Source: UBA685 sp049890115
Lineage (GTDB): Bacteria > Pseudomonadota > Alphaproteobacteria > Puniceispirillales > Puniceispirillaceae
DNA length: 64,000 nucleotides
Reading direction: 5' to 3'
Assembly: GCA_049890115.1 (NCBI GenBank)
Contig: JBMHCC010000016.1
Location: forward strand, 1-64,000
Part shown: positions 43,266-53,199 of the stretch, piece by piece
How the letters are laid out: each line of letters begins with the position of its first letter
Position numbering within the stretch: the first letter of the stretch is position 1
Notes under the pieces: model-generated
What the model saw: only the letters and a program-made list of their open reading frames with translations
Told to the model about the DNA's origin: nothing
The model's database searches: none
Position numbers and translations under genes: made by a program

Positions 43266-44675
43266 ATGTCTGATGCAAAAAAAATCATGGAAATGATCAA
43301 AGAAAACGACATTTCTTACGTTGATCTGCGTTTTACTGACCCACGTGGTAAGATGCAGCATGTTACTCAGCATATTGACACAATCGATGAAGAAGCACTT
43401 GCTGAAGGCTTCATGTTTGATGGCTCATCAATTGCTGGTTGGAAAGCCATTAACGAATCAGACATGACTTTGATGCCTGATCTATATCGCGCTTACATTG
43501 ACCCATTCTTTGCACAGCCAACTTTGGCTTTGTTCTGTGATGTTCTAGAACCATCAACAGGTGAAGCTTATTCACGTGACCCACGCGGCACAGCGAAAGC
43601 AGCTTTGGCACATATGCAGTCAGCTGGTATTGCTGATACAGCATTTTTCGGTCCAGAAGCTGAATTCTTCATCTTTGAAGATGTGAAAATTGACGTCTCA
43701 ATGAACCGTGGCACTTATGAAGTTGATTCTGTTGAAGGTCCTTACAACAGCAACCGCGCCTATGAAGAAGGCAATATGGGTCACCGCCCTGGCGTTAAAG
43801 GTGGTTATTTCCCAGTACCGCCAATCGATTCAGGCCAAGATATCCGTACAGAAATGTTGGCTGTTATGGCTGATATGGGTGTGCCAGTTGAAAAGCATCA
43901 CCATGAAGTGGCACCGTCACAGCATGAATTGGGCATGAAGTTCGGCACATTGCTTGAAACTGCTGATAACATGCAGCTTTACAAATATACTGTTCATCAG
44001 GTTGCCCATGCTTATGGTCTGTCTGCTACATTCCTGCCAAAGCCTATCGCAGGCGATAATGGTTCAGGCATGCATGTACACCAGTCACTATGGCAAGAGG
44101 GCAAGCCATTATTTGCTGGTAATGGTTATGCTGATTTGTCTGAATCAGCCCTATATTACATTGGCGGTATCATTAAGCATGCGAAAGCCCTAAACGCTTT
44201 CACAAATGCGTCAACAAACAGCTATAAGCGTCTGATCCCAGGTTATGAAGCACCGGTTCTTTTGGCTTATTCAGCACGTAACCGTTCAGCTTCTTGCCGT
44301 ATCCCGCATGTGTCAAATCCAAAGGGCAAGCGCGTTGAAGTACGTTTCCCAGATGCCACAGCAAACCCATATCTGGCTTTCTCAGCAATGCTGATGGCTG
44401 GCCTTGACGGTATCCGCAACAAAATTCACCCAGGTGATGCGATGGATAAGGATCTATATGATTTGCCAGCTGAAGAGCTAGCACAGATCCCAACCGTTTG
44501 TGGCTCACTACGTGAAGCTCTGGAATCATTGAATGCAGACCGTGCATTCTTGACAGAAGGCAATGTCTTCACAGATGACCAGATTGATGCCTATATCGAC
44601 CTGAAGATGGAAGAAGTTATTCTTTTGGAACACACACCAGCACCGGTGGAATTCCAGATGTATTATTCTGTCTAA
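43266..44675 (+). CDS. glnA: glutamine synthetase type I
   Basis: 469 residues from the ATG at 43266, with GGAAGGA just upstream. It makes glutamine from glutamate, ammonia and ATP. Motifs: DLRFTDPRGKMQHVTQHI, FDGSSIAGWKAINESDM, EAEFFIFEDVK, HHEVAPSQHELGMKFGT, the ATP site KPIAGDNGSGMHVHQSLW and NRSASCRIP. The adenylylation tyrosine is present in the segment DKDLYDLPAEELAQIP, so it should be inactivated by GlnE. It ends the glnB-glnA transcript before a strong terminator. Confidence 0.97.
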   Translation: MSDAKKIMEMIKENDISYVDLRFTDPRGKMQHVTQHIDTIDEEALAEGFMFDGSSIAGWKAINESDMTLMPDLYRAYIDPFFAQPTLALFCDVLEPSTGEAYSRDPRGTAKAALAHMQSAGIADTAFFGPEAEFFIFEDVKIDVSMNRGTYEVDSVEGPYNSNRAYEEGNMGHRPGVKGGYFPVPPIDSGQDIRTEMLAVMADMGVPVEKHHHEVAPSQHELGMKFGTLLETADNMQLYKYTVHQVAHAYGLSATFLPKPIAGDNGSGMHVHQSLWQEGKPLFAGNGYADLSESALYYIGGIIKHAKALNAFTNASTNSYKRLIPGYEAPVLLAYSARNRSASCRIPHVSNPKGKRVEVRFPDATANPYLAFSAMLMAGLDGIRNKIHPGDAMDKDLYDLPAEELAQIPTVCGSLREALESLNADRAFLTEGNVFTDDQIDAYIDLKMEEVILLEHTPAPVEFQMYYSV

Positions 44676-44707
44676 TCAGACAATCTCGCCACAAGGCAAA
44701 AAATACA

Positions 44708-44741
44708 ACCCTGAAGGGCATCCCCCTTCAGGGTTTTTTTG
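44708..44741 (+). terminator. rho-independent terminator of glnB-glnA
   Basis: An 11-bp perfect stem ACCCTGAAGGG / CCCTTCAGGGT with a five-base loop is followed by seven T. It lies 33 bases after the glnA stop codon. Confidence 0.9.
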
Positions 44742-44839
44742 GGTTTTACCGCAATATCTCGTGGTGGTTCTTTTATTCTGACGCAAGATGATGTAGGAAT
44801 GGGAGAGTATCGCGTTCTTTTTTTGAGATGATAACTCTT

Positions 44840-46822
44840 ATGTCGGATTTATTTGGCGCAGCCCAGCAAACAACAGATTATGATGCCAGCAAGATTGAAG
44901 TACTTGAAGGGCTAGAGCCTGTTCGTCACCGCCCTGGCATGTATATTGGCGGCACCGATGAGCGTGCCTATCACCATTTGGCAGCTGAAATTCTAGATAA
45001 TGCGATGGATGAGGCTGTTGCTGGTCATGCGAGCCGAATTGAATTTCATCTAGAAGCATCTGATACGCTTGTGATCCGTGATAATGGACGTGGCATCCCC
45101 GTTGACCCGCATCCAAAATTTCCCGATAGATCAGCCTTGGAAGTGATTATGTCCACCCTGCATGCTGGTGGTAAATTTTCTGGCAAAGCCTATGAGACCT
45201 CAGGTGGTCTGCATGGTGTTGGCGCGTCTGTGGTGAATGCCTTATCGGCGATGATGGAGGTTGAGGTTGCGCGTGATAAGCAGCTTTACAAGCAATCCTT
45301 TGCCAAAGGACATACTATCACAAAGCTTGAAACCATAGGGGCAGCGCCAAATCGCCGTGGTACTTCTATTCGCTTTACCCCTGATAGTGAAATATTTGGT
45401 ACATCTGCCAAATTTAAACCTGCTTTGCTATTTCGTATGGCACGCTCGAAAGCCTATCTATTTGCTGGCGTTGAAATTAGATGGCGTTGTGCCCCAGAAT
45501 TGCTAGCTGGTGATGCTGATACGCCTCAGGAAATGACCATCTGCTATCCAAATGGTCTGGCTGATTATCTGAGCGATGCCACATCTGGCAAATCACTGAT
45601 GATTTCAAGCCCCTTTACTGGAAAATCAGAATTAGAGGGCCAGAAATTCGAATGGGCGATGACCTGGCTTGGCCCTGCCGATGATGGGTTCATGCATTCT
45701 TATTGTAATACTGTGCCAACACCAAATGGTGGCACACATGAAGCTGGCATGCGTTCAGCTATCACTAAGGGCTTGCGTCATTATGGTGATTTAGCTGGTC
45801 AGAAAAAAGCTGCTGATCTAACAGCTGAAGATGTGCTTTCTGGCACATGTGCCATGCTGTCTGTGTTTTTGCGTGATCCACAATTCCAAGGTCAGACCAA
45901 AGATAAGCTTGTATCTGCTGAAGCAACAAGATGGACAGAAACCGCTTTGCGTGATCGCTTCGAATTATGGCTTTCAGCAGAACCAGACCGTGCAAATTGG
46001 CTGCTGGAACAAGCGATTGAGCGCATGGAAGATCGCAAAAGACGGCGCAAGGAAAAAGAAGTGGCGCGCAAAACCGCCACACGCAAATTACGCCTGCCAG
46101 GCAAGCTAGCTGATTGTTCTGCCCAAGATACCAATGAGACAGAATTATTTTTGGTTGAGGGTGATTCGGCTGGCGGGTCTGCCAAATCAGCTAGAGACCG
46201 TAAAACGCAAGCTGTCCTGCCGCTTCGTGGTAAAATCCTGAATGTGGCAAGTGCGACAGCTGATAAATTATCAGCCAATCAGGAATTAAGTGATTTATCA
46301 TTGGCGCTTGGCGTGAAAGGTGGCAAGGATTTCAATCTTGAAAATCTGCGCTATGGCAGAATCATCATTATGACAGATGCTGATGTTGATGGGGCGCATA
46401 TTGCAGCCTTGTTGATGACTTATTTTTATCGGGAAATGCCTCAGCTGATTGAAGCAGGCAGGCTGTATCTGGCACAGCCGCCTTTATATCGCATGACACT
46501 AGGCTCTAAAACACTTTATGCACTAGATGATGCCCATAAAGATAGGCTGCTTGAAACAGGCTTTGATGGGCGTGGTAAGATTGAAATTAGCCGTTTTAAA
46601 GGTTTGGGCGAAATGCCCCCTGCTCAGCTAAAAGAAACAACCATGTCAAAAGACTCACGGCGCCTTCTGCAGGTTGCCTTGCCATTGCGTGATGCTGAGG
46701 GGGCAGATGAAAGACGCGGTGTTGATATGCTGGTTAATACACTGATGGGCAAGAAAGCTGAATTACGCTTTGGCTATATTCGTGATCATGCTGAAGATGT
46801 GCTGGAAGAGCTTGATTTATAG
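44840..46822 (+). CDS. parE: DNA topoisomerase IV subunit B
   Basis: 660 residues from the ATG at 44840. ParE supplies the ATPase half of topoisomerase IV, which decatenates chromosomes. GHKL motifs: EVLEGLEPVRHRPGMYIGG, HHLAAEILDNAMDEAVAGHA and GLHGVGASVVNALS. The TOPRIM domain has LFLVEGDSAGGSAKSARDRK and IIIMTDADVDGAHIAALLMT. The absence of a long insertion and the C-terminal IRDHAEDVLEELDL ending fit ParE more than GyrB (the C-terminus RGDHAxxxxDLDV of GyrB differs). Assignment as ParE rather than GyrB is likely but rests on overall shape. Confidence 0.88.
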   Translation: MSDLFGAAQQTTDYDASKIEVLEGLEPVRHRPGMYIGGTDERAYHHLAAEILDNAMDEAVAGHASRIEFHLEASDTLVIRDNGRGIPVDPHPKFPDRSALEVIMSTLHAGGKFSGKAYETSGGLHGVGASVVNALSAMMEVEVARDKQLYKQSFAKGHTITKLETIGAAPNRRGTSIRFTPDSEIFGTSAKFKPALLFRMARSKAYLFAGVEIRWRCAPELLAGDADTPQEMTICYPNGLADYLSDATSGKSLMISSPFTGKSELEGQKFEWAMTWLGPADDGFMHSYCNTVPTPNGGTHEAGMRSAITKGLRHYGDLAGQKKAADLTAEDVLSGTCAMLSVFLRDPQFQGQTKDKLVSAEATRWTETALRDRFELWLSAEPDRANWLLEQAIERMEDRKRRRKEKEVARKTATRKLRLPGKLADCSAQDTNETELFLVEGDSAGGSAKSARDRKTQAVLPLRGKILNVASATADKLSANQELSDLSLALGVKGGKDFNLENLRYGRIIIMTDADVDGAHIAALLMTYFYREMPQLIEAGRLYLAQPPLYRMTLGSKTLYALDDAHKDRLLETGFDGRGKIEISRFKGLGEMPPAQLKETTMSKDSRRLLQVALPLRDAEGADERRGVDMLVNTLMGKKAELRFGYIRDHAEDVLEELDL

Positions 46823-46831
46823 GCCAGCGAT

Positions 46832-47551
46832 TTAGCTGCTGATGGCGTCACTGCCCTGAAGATGCTGAAACCAGTTCTGCAATGCCTCATTCACCTCATC
46901 GGGTGCCTCTAGCGGGCTCATATGACCACAATCTGGCAGCTGGATTAAGGCAGCATTTGGTATTAATTCTGCCATTTCAACAGAGTCTTCAGGCACAGTC
47001 AGATTATCAAGCATGCCAGAGACGATGATGGTCGGGCATGTAATAGCCCCCAAATAGGGGCGCTGATCACGACGCTGCATAATCGCTGTCTGCTGGCGCA
47101 CAAAATTATCCTGTCCGATTTCTGCCCCCATAGATAGAACGATTTCCGTCTTTTCTTTATCTTGCAAAGCAGCTGGTGAGAAAAAGCGTGGCAAAAGACG
47201 CGGTGTCACACCTTTAAATTTTCCGTTTTGCGACAGATTAATCAGATCTTGCCTGATTTTACGTTTTTCATCACTGTCACTGCGCGCCGTTGTTGATAAT
47301 AAAGCCAAGCCAGCAATGCGCTCTGGTGCCAGCCGGCACGCCTCTAATGCGACATAGCCGCCCATTGAAAAACCACATAAAGCCAGCTGTCCTTGCGTGT
47401 TATCCAGCAAATTTTCTGCCATTTCTGTGACCGAACTCATCATCGTTGTTTTCGCAATGATCGGTTCTTGAATGCCAGGCAAGGCGCTGATTTGATTGGT
47501 GAAAACAGCTTTTGTGCATAACAAACCTGGAATTAGAACAAGCTGTGGCAT
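46832..47551 (-). CDS. alpha/beta hydrolase
   Basis: 239 residues from the ATG at 47551 (an upstream in-frame start would add 20 unsupported residues). The alpha/beta hydrolase core starts LVLIPGLLCTKAVFTNQI. The nucleophile elbow is LALCGFSMGGYVALEACRLA (Ser), the acid is in TIIVSGMLDNLTVPEDS and the His is in LIQLPDCGHMSPLEAPDEVN. No signal peptide. It belongs to the broad esterase/thioesterase/lactonase class and no substrate can be named. It converges with parE, with only nine bases between the stop codons. Confidence 0.8.
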   Translation of the reverse strand: MPQLVLIPGLLCTKAVFTNQISALPGIQEPIIAKTTMMSSVTEMAENLLDNTQGQLALCGFSMGGYVALEACRLAPERIAGLALLSTTARSDSDEKRKIRQDLINLSQNGKFKGVTPRLLPRFFSPAALQDKEKTEIVLSMGAEIGQDNFVRQQTAIMQRRDQRPYLGAITCPTIIVSGMLDNLTVPEDSVEMAELIPNAALIQLPDCGHMSPLEAPDEVNEALQNWFQHLQGSDAISS

Positions 47552-47725
47552 AAATCTGATTGCCTTACGATGACTGATAGTCTTGATTTCATGTGCTGAT
47601 GGATGTATCACTTTGGGCAGATTGTGGCAATTTGAATAGTGCCAATTTGCAAATCCTTATCACTTTGGATGATTTGCACCCTGAAGATGAACGACAGAAG
47701 ATAAACGACAAAGGAAACCAATTAT

Positions 47726-49036
47726 TTGAGTTTTTCCGATCTCGGCCTGAGTGATGAGCTAGCAAAAGCTGTTAGCGATCTTGGCTATAAAACACCGACC
47801 CCCATTCAAGAACAATCCATCCCTTATGTGTTGATGGGTCGTGATATTTTGGGCTCTGCACAAACAGGCACTGGCAAGACAGCCTCTTTTACCTTGCCAA
47901 TGATTGATATCCTTGCATCAGGGCGCGCCAAAGCGCGGATGCCACGCTCGTTAATTCTGGCACCAACCAGAGAATTAGCAGCACAAGTTTCTGAAAATTT
48001 CGAACAATTTGCCACCAATCACAAATTATCAATGGCATTGCTTATTGGCGGTGTTAGCTTTGGTGATCAAGAAGCCGCTCTTGATAAGGGCGTTGATGTT
48101 CTGATTGCCACACCAGGGCGCTTGCTTGACCATTTTGAAAGAGGGAAAGTGCTGCTTCAGGATGTGAAAATTCTGGTAATTGATGAAGCTGACCGTATGC
48201 TTGATATGGGCTTCATCCCTGATGTTGAACGCATTGTGGCGACCTTATCGAAAATGCGCCAAACCTTGTTTTTCTCAGCTACCTTATCTGATGAGATTCA
48301 GAAGATTGGTGCCAAATTCGTGATGAACCCAAAAGTGATATCAGTGGCACCACCTGCTGCTACGGCATCGACAATCGCAGCGCATCTTATCTGGACAGAT
48401 AGCCGCAAAAAGCGCGAAACATTGCGCTCATTACTGACCTCAGAAGATATTAATAATGGCGTGATTTTTTGTAATCGCAAAAAAGATATCTCAACCTTGC
48501 TGACCTCATTAAACCGCCATGGTTTCAAAGCTGTTGCGCTGCATGGTGATATGACCCAATCAGCCCGTCTTGCCGCATTGGCAGAATTCAAAGAAGGCAC
48601 ATCACCTTTGCTGATTGCCTCTGATGTGGCAGCACGCGGTCTTGATATCCCTTCTGTTAGCCATGTCTTTAATTTCGATGTGCCATCAAATGCTGAAGAT
48701 TATGTCCATCGCATTGGCAGAACAGGCCGCGCTGGCAGAGATGGCCGCGCATTTACGCTGGCTGTCAAAAATGATGATGATAAGAAGCTCGTGGCAGCGA
48801 TTGAAGAGCTGACAGGTGCGCCAATCACTGTGTATGAGACCTTATCAGCCACAGCACCAGATACAAAATCAGCCTCTGCGCCATCTGGCAAAGACAAAGG
48901 TTCAAAGGAAAAGTCAGCGAAATCAAAAGCGTCGAAAACCCGAAATGAACATGGCGAATTGCGCCCTGTTGCGTGGGAAGGTGGCAATAGCTTCAAAGAT
49001 TGTGACCACATCCCTGCCTTTTTAAAATCGGCCTAG
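47726..49036 (+). CDS. DEAD-box RNA helicase (RhlE-like)
   Basis: 436 residues. The start is TTG at 47726, with AAAGGA upstream at a proper distance; the protein begins MSFSDLGLSDELAKAVSDLG, which fits family alignments and leaves no better ATG. Motifs in order: Q motif TPTPIQEQSIP, Walker A GSAQTGTGKTASFT, PTRELAAQ, TPGRLLDH, DEAD in VIDEADRMLDMGFIP, SAT in LFFSATLS, ARGLDIPSVSHVFNFDVPS and HRIGRTGRAGRDG. The tail after about residue 375 is basic and Ser/Lys-rich. These helicases remodel RNA in ribosome assembly and cold response; the exact target is unknown. Confidence 0.92.
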   Translation: MSFSDLGLSDELAKAVSDLGYKTPTPIQEQSIPYVLMGRDILGSAQTGTGKTASFTLPMIDILASGRAKARMPRSLILAPTRELAAQVSENFEQFATNHKLSMALLIGGVSFGDQEAALDKGVDVLIATPGRLLDHFERGKVLLQDVKILVIDEADRMLDMGFIPDVERIVATLSKMRQTLFFSATLSDEIQKIGAKFVMNPKVISVAPPAATASTIAAHLIWTDSRKKRETLRSLLTSEDINNGVIFCNRKKDISTLLTSLNRHGFKAVALHGDMTQSARLAALAEFKEGTSPLLIASDVAARGLDIPSVSHVFNFDVPSNAEDYVHRIGRTGRAGRDGRAFTLAVKNDDDKKLVAAIEELTGAPITVYETLSATAPDTKSASAPSGKDKGSKEKSAKSKASKTRNEHGELRPVAWEGGNSFKDCDHIPAFLKSA

Positions 49037-49051
49037 CTATCGCATTTTGCC

Positions 49052-51655
49052 TTATGCGTTAAGTGCTTTTGTGACGATTTCAGTTACATCTCGTGATGAT
49101 GCACCATCTTGCAAGAACGCCAGCGCTTTGCGCATCTGTGCTTGTCTTGTGCCATCATAAGATTTCATCCGTGTCAGAGCGATTGCCATTCTGGCAGCAA
49201 TCTGCGGATTTCGTTTATCAATTTCGACTAGCTGGCTTGCGATAAATTCATAACCTGCCCCATCGGCGCGGTGAAATTGCACGGGATTGGCGGCGACAAA
49301 TGCCCCAAGAACAGCACGTAATTTATTTGGGTTTTGTGGATCAAATTGCGGATGACGCATCAATGATGTCACATGCTCAATCGTACCATTGACCGGCGCA
49401 CTCGCACAAAGCCTGAACCATTTTTCCATCACAAGGCTGTCATTATGCCATCTATCATGGAAGGCTGCTAAGGCATCATCTCGTTGCTGACAATCCACCG
49501 CATTTAAGGCATTTAAGGCACCTTGCGATAGGCTCATCACATCATCATGGGATTGCAGCAATGCCTGATCTCGTGCGCTCTCATCACCTGAGGCCACAGC
49601 CCATGCCAACAGCGCATTCTGAAAATGCCGCCCTTCAGCTTTGTGACGACGCTCTTTTACCTTGTCAGCTGTTAGTGCGGCTTTTAACTCTGGCAATAAC
49701 GCAACGCCCAAGGCAGAGCGCAAATCTGAACGAGCAGCAAACACCGCAACGGGATCACAATTATCACTAGCTGCTTCAATCACAGCTTGTGACGGCATCG
49801 CCATCATCAATGCTTTAAAATCACCACGCAGCCCCTCATCAGCCAGTAATAGCTGATAGGCTGATGCCAGATTAGCGATAAGGGCTGTGCAATCTTTACC
49901 TGCCATCATTTTGCTAATCGCGGCCTCAAGCAATTTTTGAGTCTGATCCCACCGATTAAACGCATCTGTATCATGCGCCATAAGATGCAATCTCTCAGCT
50001 TCACTCAAATCATCTATGACGGTGACAGGTGCTGAAAAATCACGCAACAAAGACGGCGTTACAGGGCCGTTCTGATCAGCTGCAAATGTAATTGTGGCAC
50101 TAGCAGAGCCTTCTGTGAGCAAATAGGCGCCTTCTTGAGCCATTTCACCATTATCAATTGCAAAATCAACAGAGCTGCCATCTTGTGCGAGGAACCCTAT
50201 CTTAACCAAAATCGGAACAGGCAGACAGGCAGTCTGCGCATTTGTTTCGGCCAGTGACTGACTGAAATCAAGCTGGTAATCAGAGCCTTGCCCATTTCTT
50301 TTGATGGTCAATGATGGCGTGCCAGCTTGTGAATACCAACGCTGCATCAAACTGAAATCACGCTGATTAGCATCTGCCATCGCTGCAATGAAATCATCAC
50401 ATGTCACAGCCGCCCCATCATGACGCTCAAAATATAAATCTGTACCTTTACGATAGCCCTCTTTGCCAAGCTGGCTTGCCATCATGCGGATAATTTCAGC
50501 CCCTTTTTCATAAATGGTTGGGGTATAGAAATTATTAATTTCAACAAAGCTTTCTGGGCGGATAGGATGGGCATTTGGGCTGGCATCTTCTGGGAATTGG
50601 ACAGCACGTAATGTTGCCACATCAGCTGCTCTTTTGACACCGCTATCATGCATATCAGCGCTAAAACACTGATCACGATATACTGTCAGCCCTTCTTTTA
50701 AGGTGAGCTGAAACCAGTCGCGACATGTGACACGATTGCCAGTCCAATTATGAAAATATTCATGCGCAATAATCGCTTCAACAGCGTCAAGATCATCATC
50801 TGTTGCTGTGTTAAAATCGGCCAGAACATATTTTGAGTTAAAGATATTGAGGCCTTTATTTTCCATCGCGCCCATATTGAAATGGCTGACAGCCACTATC
50901 TGGAATAAATCGAGATCATATTCCAAACCATAGACATCTTCATCCCATTTCATCGAGCGTTTCAGACTATCCATCGCATGCGCTGTAAGATGGTCATTGC
51001 CATGTTCGACATAGATATGCAAATCGACCTGTCTGCCAGATGCTGTGGTAAACTGATCAGCAACAAGTGCCAAATCACCAGCAACTAGCGCAAATAAATA
51101 ACTTGGCTTGGGATGGGGGTCATCCCACAAAGCATAATGGCGATTATCAGGTAAATCACCTGTTTCAACCAAATTGCCATTGCTCAATAGCTGAGGATAG
51201 CTTTTATCTGCTTCAATGCGCACCTGAAATGGCGCTAGCACATCTGGCCTATCAAGATAATAGCAAATCCGGCGAAATCCCTCTGGTTCACATTGGGTGC
51301 ATAACATATCACCAGACATATAGAGCCCCTCAAGGGCAGTATTTTGATAGGGATCACAATCAGCTGTTATTGAAAGCGTGCATGTCTCTGGCAGATTATC
51401 AATGCGTAGCTGGCTATCATCACAATGATAGGCATCATCAGCTAATAGGGTGCCATCAACCATAACAGATTGCAGGACAAGCCCCTCACCCATCAAAATA
51501 ATGCTTGATGCGCCTTGCTCAGCTTGCAAGGTCATTTTATTGGTGATCCTAGCTTTGTCAGCAAGGATATTCACGTCAAGATAACAGGCCAGCACTTTAT
51601 GACTAGGCGGCTGATAATCTTTGCGATAGATGGTGTTTTGTGTGCTATTAGCCAT
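49052..51655 (-). CDS. pepN: aminopeptidase N
   Basis: 867 residues from the ATG at 51655. It is an M1 zinc aminopeptidase of the E. coli PepN type and probably cytoplasmic, as no signal peptide is seen. Motifs: the GAMEN exopeptidase motif in HFNMGAMENKGLNIFNSKYV, the zinc site VEAIIAHEYFHNWTGNRVTC (HEYFH) with the distal Glu in LTLKEGLTVYRDQCF, and the catalytic Tyr region NFYTPTIYEKGAEIIRMM. The C-terminal half is the long helical domain. It overlaps the gcrA end by eight bases. Confidence 0.95.
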   Translation of the reverse strand: MANSTQNTIYRKDYQPPSHKVLACYLDVNILADKARITNKMTLQAEQGASSIILMGEGLVLQSVMVDGTLLADDAYHCDDSQLRIDNLPETCTLSITADCDPYQNTALEGLYMSGDMLCTQCEPEGFRRICYYLDRPDVLAPFQVRIEADKSYPQLLSNGNLVETGDLPDNRHYALWDDPHPKPSYLFALVAGDLALVADQFTTASGRQVDLHIYVEHGNDHLTAHAMDSLKRSMKWDEDVYGLEYDLDLFQIVAVSHFNMGAMENKGLNIFNSKYVLADFNTATDDDLDAVEAIIAHEYFHNWTGNRVTCRDWFQLTLKEGLTVYRDQCFSADMHDSGVKRAADVATLRAVQFPEDASPNAHPIRPESFVEINNFYTPTIYEKGAEIIRMMASQLGKEGYRKGTDLYFERHDGAAVTCDDFIAAMADANQRDFSLMQRWYSQAGTPSLTIKRNGQGSDYQLDFSQSLAETNAQTACLPVPILVKIGFLAQDGSSVDFAIDNGEMAQEGAYLLTEGSASATITFAADQNGPVTPSLLRDFSAPVTVIDDLSEAERLHLMAHDTDAFNRWDQTQKLLEAAISKMMAGKDCTALIANLASAYQLLLADEGLRGDFKALMMAMPSQAVIEAASDNCDPVAVFAARSDLRSALGVALLPELKAALTADKVKERRHKAEGRHFQNALLAWAVASGDESARDQALLQSHDDVMSLSQGALNALNAVDCQQRDDALAAFHDRWHNDSLVMEKWFRLCASAPVNGTIEHVTSLMRHPQFDPQNPNKLRAVLGAFVAANPVQFHRADGAGYEFIASQLVEIDKRNPQIAARMAIALTRMKSYDGTRQAQMRKALAFLQDGASSRDVTEIVTKALNA

Positions 51656-52040
51656 CACGAGAGGTCGTATAGGCTTCGATACAATGATCTGGGCAATAAG
51701 GCTTGCCTGCTAGGATTGGCGCACCACAAAAATGAAAATCAGTATGTTTGGGATCACCTGTTGGCCAAACACATTTAGAGCGTGACCAATTTAATTTGCG
51801 CAAAGCAAGGCGCAGTGGCAATTCTTGCGGCTCTTCAATAACCGCTTGAGTGGCAGCTGCCTTTTTCGATGAGATAGGTGATTGCCGCTTTGGCAGACCA
51901 AGGCGATGTGCCTTACCAGCAATAGCATTGCGCGTTACACCAAGCTCTTCTCCAATCGCAGAAATTGAGAGACCCTTATCCCATAATTCACGCAATTTTA
52001 CCAAACGCTCTTCGGTCCAGCTATTTTGTTCTTCTGCCAT
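51648..52040 (-). CDS. gcrA: cell-cycle regulator GcrA
   Basis: 130 residues. GcrA binds sigma-70 RNA polymerase and, in Caulobacter, activates promoters with methylated GANTC sites made by CcrM. The N-terminal helix-turn-helix is diagnostic: WTEERLVKLRELWDKGLSIS, AIGEELGVTRNAIAGKAHRL and GLPKRQSP. The C-terminal part with cysteines (SKCVWPTGDPKHTDFHFCG and APILAGKPYCPDHC) forms the polymerase-binding domain. It lies upstream of pepN and the two probably share a transcript. The presence of GcrA implies a CcrM-type methylation system, not seen in this window. Confidence 0.93.
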   Translation of the reverse strand: MAEEQNSWTEERLVKLRELWDKGLSISAIGEELGVTRNAIAGKAHRLGLPKRQSPISSKKAAATQAVIEEPQELPLRLALRKLNWSRSKCVWPTGDPKHTDFHFCGAPILAGKPYCPDHCIEAYTTSRDG

Positions 52041-52134
52041 AATCTACGCCTAATTATACCTTAACTTCTTCCAAAACCACATTCGGCTTGGCTGTAATCT
52101 GTTGTTTTATATGCCCTTGCCTCAAGTTGCAATT

Positions 52135-52956
52135 TTATTCTGTGCTATCAGCCATTGCACCAATAAAATGTCCAATTAAATCGAACTGAGAATCAAGCAT
52201 ATATCTGCCAAAATGACAGGCAAGACCTTGGTCTTGTGCTGCTATCAGCCATGCTGTTTGCTCTGGTATCATAATAATATCACAAATCAAGGCTGACCTA
52301 TCCGCCAATGACAAATCACATGGCATGTCATCACCTGCTTTTAGCCCTAAAGACGTCGCATTGATAATGATATCAAAACCAGCGGGATTTGGACTATCAG
52401 TAACAGATATTTTACCTGTCTTTCGATAGGCCTCGACCAGCGTGACAAGCTCTTCTGCTTTTTGGCTTGTCCTATTATAAACTGCCATTTTCGCGATAGG
52501 TTCACCAGCCAGCGCATAAGCTATGGCACGCGATGCCCCGCCTGCCCCAATCATCAAAACTGATTTATCAGCTAAAGAATGACCCTGGTCAATCAGACCT
52601 TTGACAAACCCAGCCCCATCAAAATTATCACCATATAGCCGACCATCTTGCAGACGCACCGCATTAACAGCACCTGTAATTTTGGCAACAACGCCTAGCT
52701 CGTCACATAAATCTGCTAGCGCCATTTTATGCGGGATTGTAACAGCTGCCCCATGGAAATTCGGGGTATGAAGCAGGCCTTTTATCGCTGCTTCCAACCC
52801 ATCTGGCGCGACATCAACTGGCACCATAACAGCATCTATGTTAGCCTTCGCAAAATAGGCGTTAAATAATGTTGGCGCCCGCACATGAGAAGTGGGATGC
52901 GCCAGACATCCAAAAACTTTTGTCGTGCCGCTTATGGGTAAGCCTGTTTCAGCCAT
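52135..52956 (-). CDS. shikimate dehydrogenase-like (AroE-like) protein
   Basis: 273 residues with the AroE fold. Substrate half: VFGCLAHPTSHVRAPTLFNA, AAVTIPHKMALADLCDEL (catalytic Lys), ITGAVNAVRL and GDNFDGAGFVKGL (catalytic Asp). The NADP half has VLMIGAGGASRAIAYALAG and YNRTSQKAEEL. Two places depart from true AroE. The HSxSP shikimate-binding motif is replaced by TSHVRAP, and NTDG by NFDG. These are features of the AroE-like (SdhL/RifI-like) branch, some of whose members act on quinate, aminoshikimate or unknown compounds. A true AroE may be elsewhere. The neighbourhood (gcrA-pepN, an EF-hand gene) gives no pathway. Confidence 0.75.
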   Translation of the reverse strand: MAETGLPISGTTKVFGCLAHPTSHVRAPTLFNAYFAKANIDAVMVPVDVAPDGLEAAIKGLLHTPNFHGAAVTIPHKMALADLCDELGVVAKITGAVNAVRLQDGRLYGDNFDGAGFVKGLIDQGHSLADKSVLMIGAGGASRAIAYALAGEPIAKMAVYNRTSQKAEELVTLVEAYRKTGKISVTDSPNPAGFDIIINATSLGLKAGDDMPCDLSLADRSALICDIIMIPEQTAWLIAAQDQGLACHFGRYMLDSQFDLIGHFIGAMADSTE

Positions 52957-53199
52957 GATAATCGCTATAACTCCTCACGATGATAACTCTATATGGCCTG
53001 ATTTAGGCCGTTGGCAAATAAAGACCATGAAGACGCCCTATTTCTGCCTAATTTGCCCTGTTAACTCATCACTGTGAAGAGGTTGTTAGCGCATTGTTTC
53101 AATTCAATCTAGCCGAATGAAGTGCGACACTCCCCTTGCAGTGTTAACGGCCTTTTCACAACTAGATGATAGTATCATATTATAGGGATCGAACAGATT

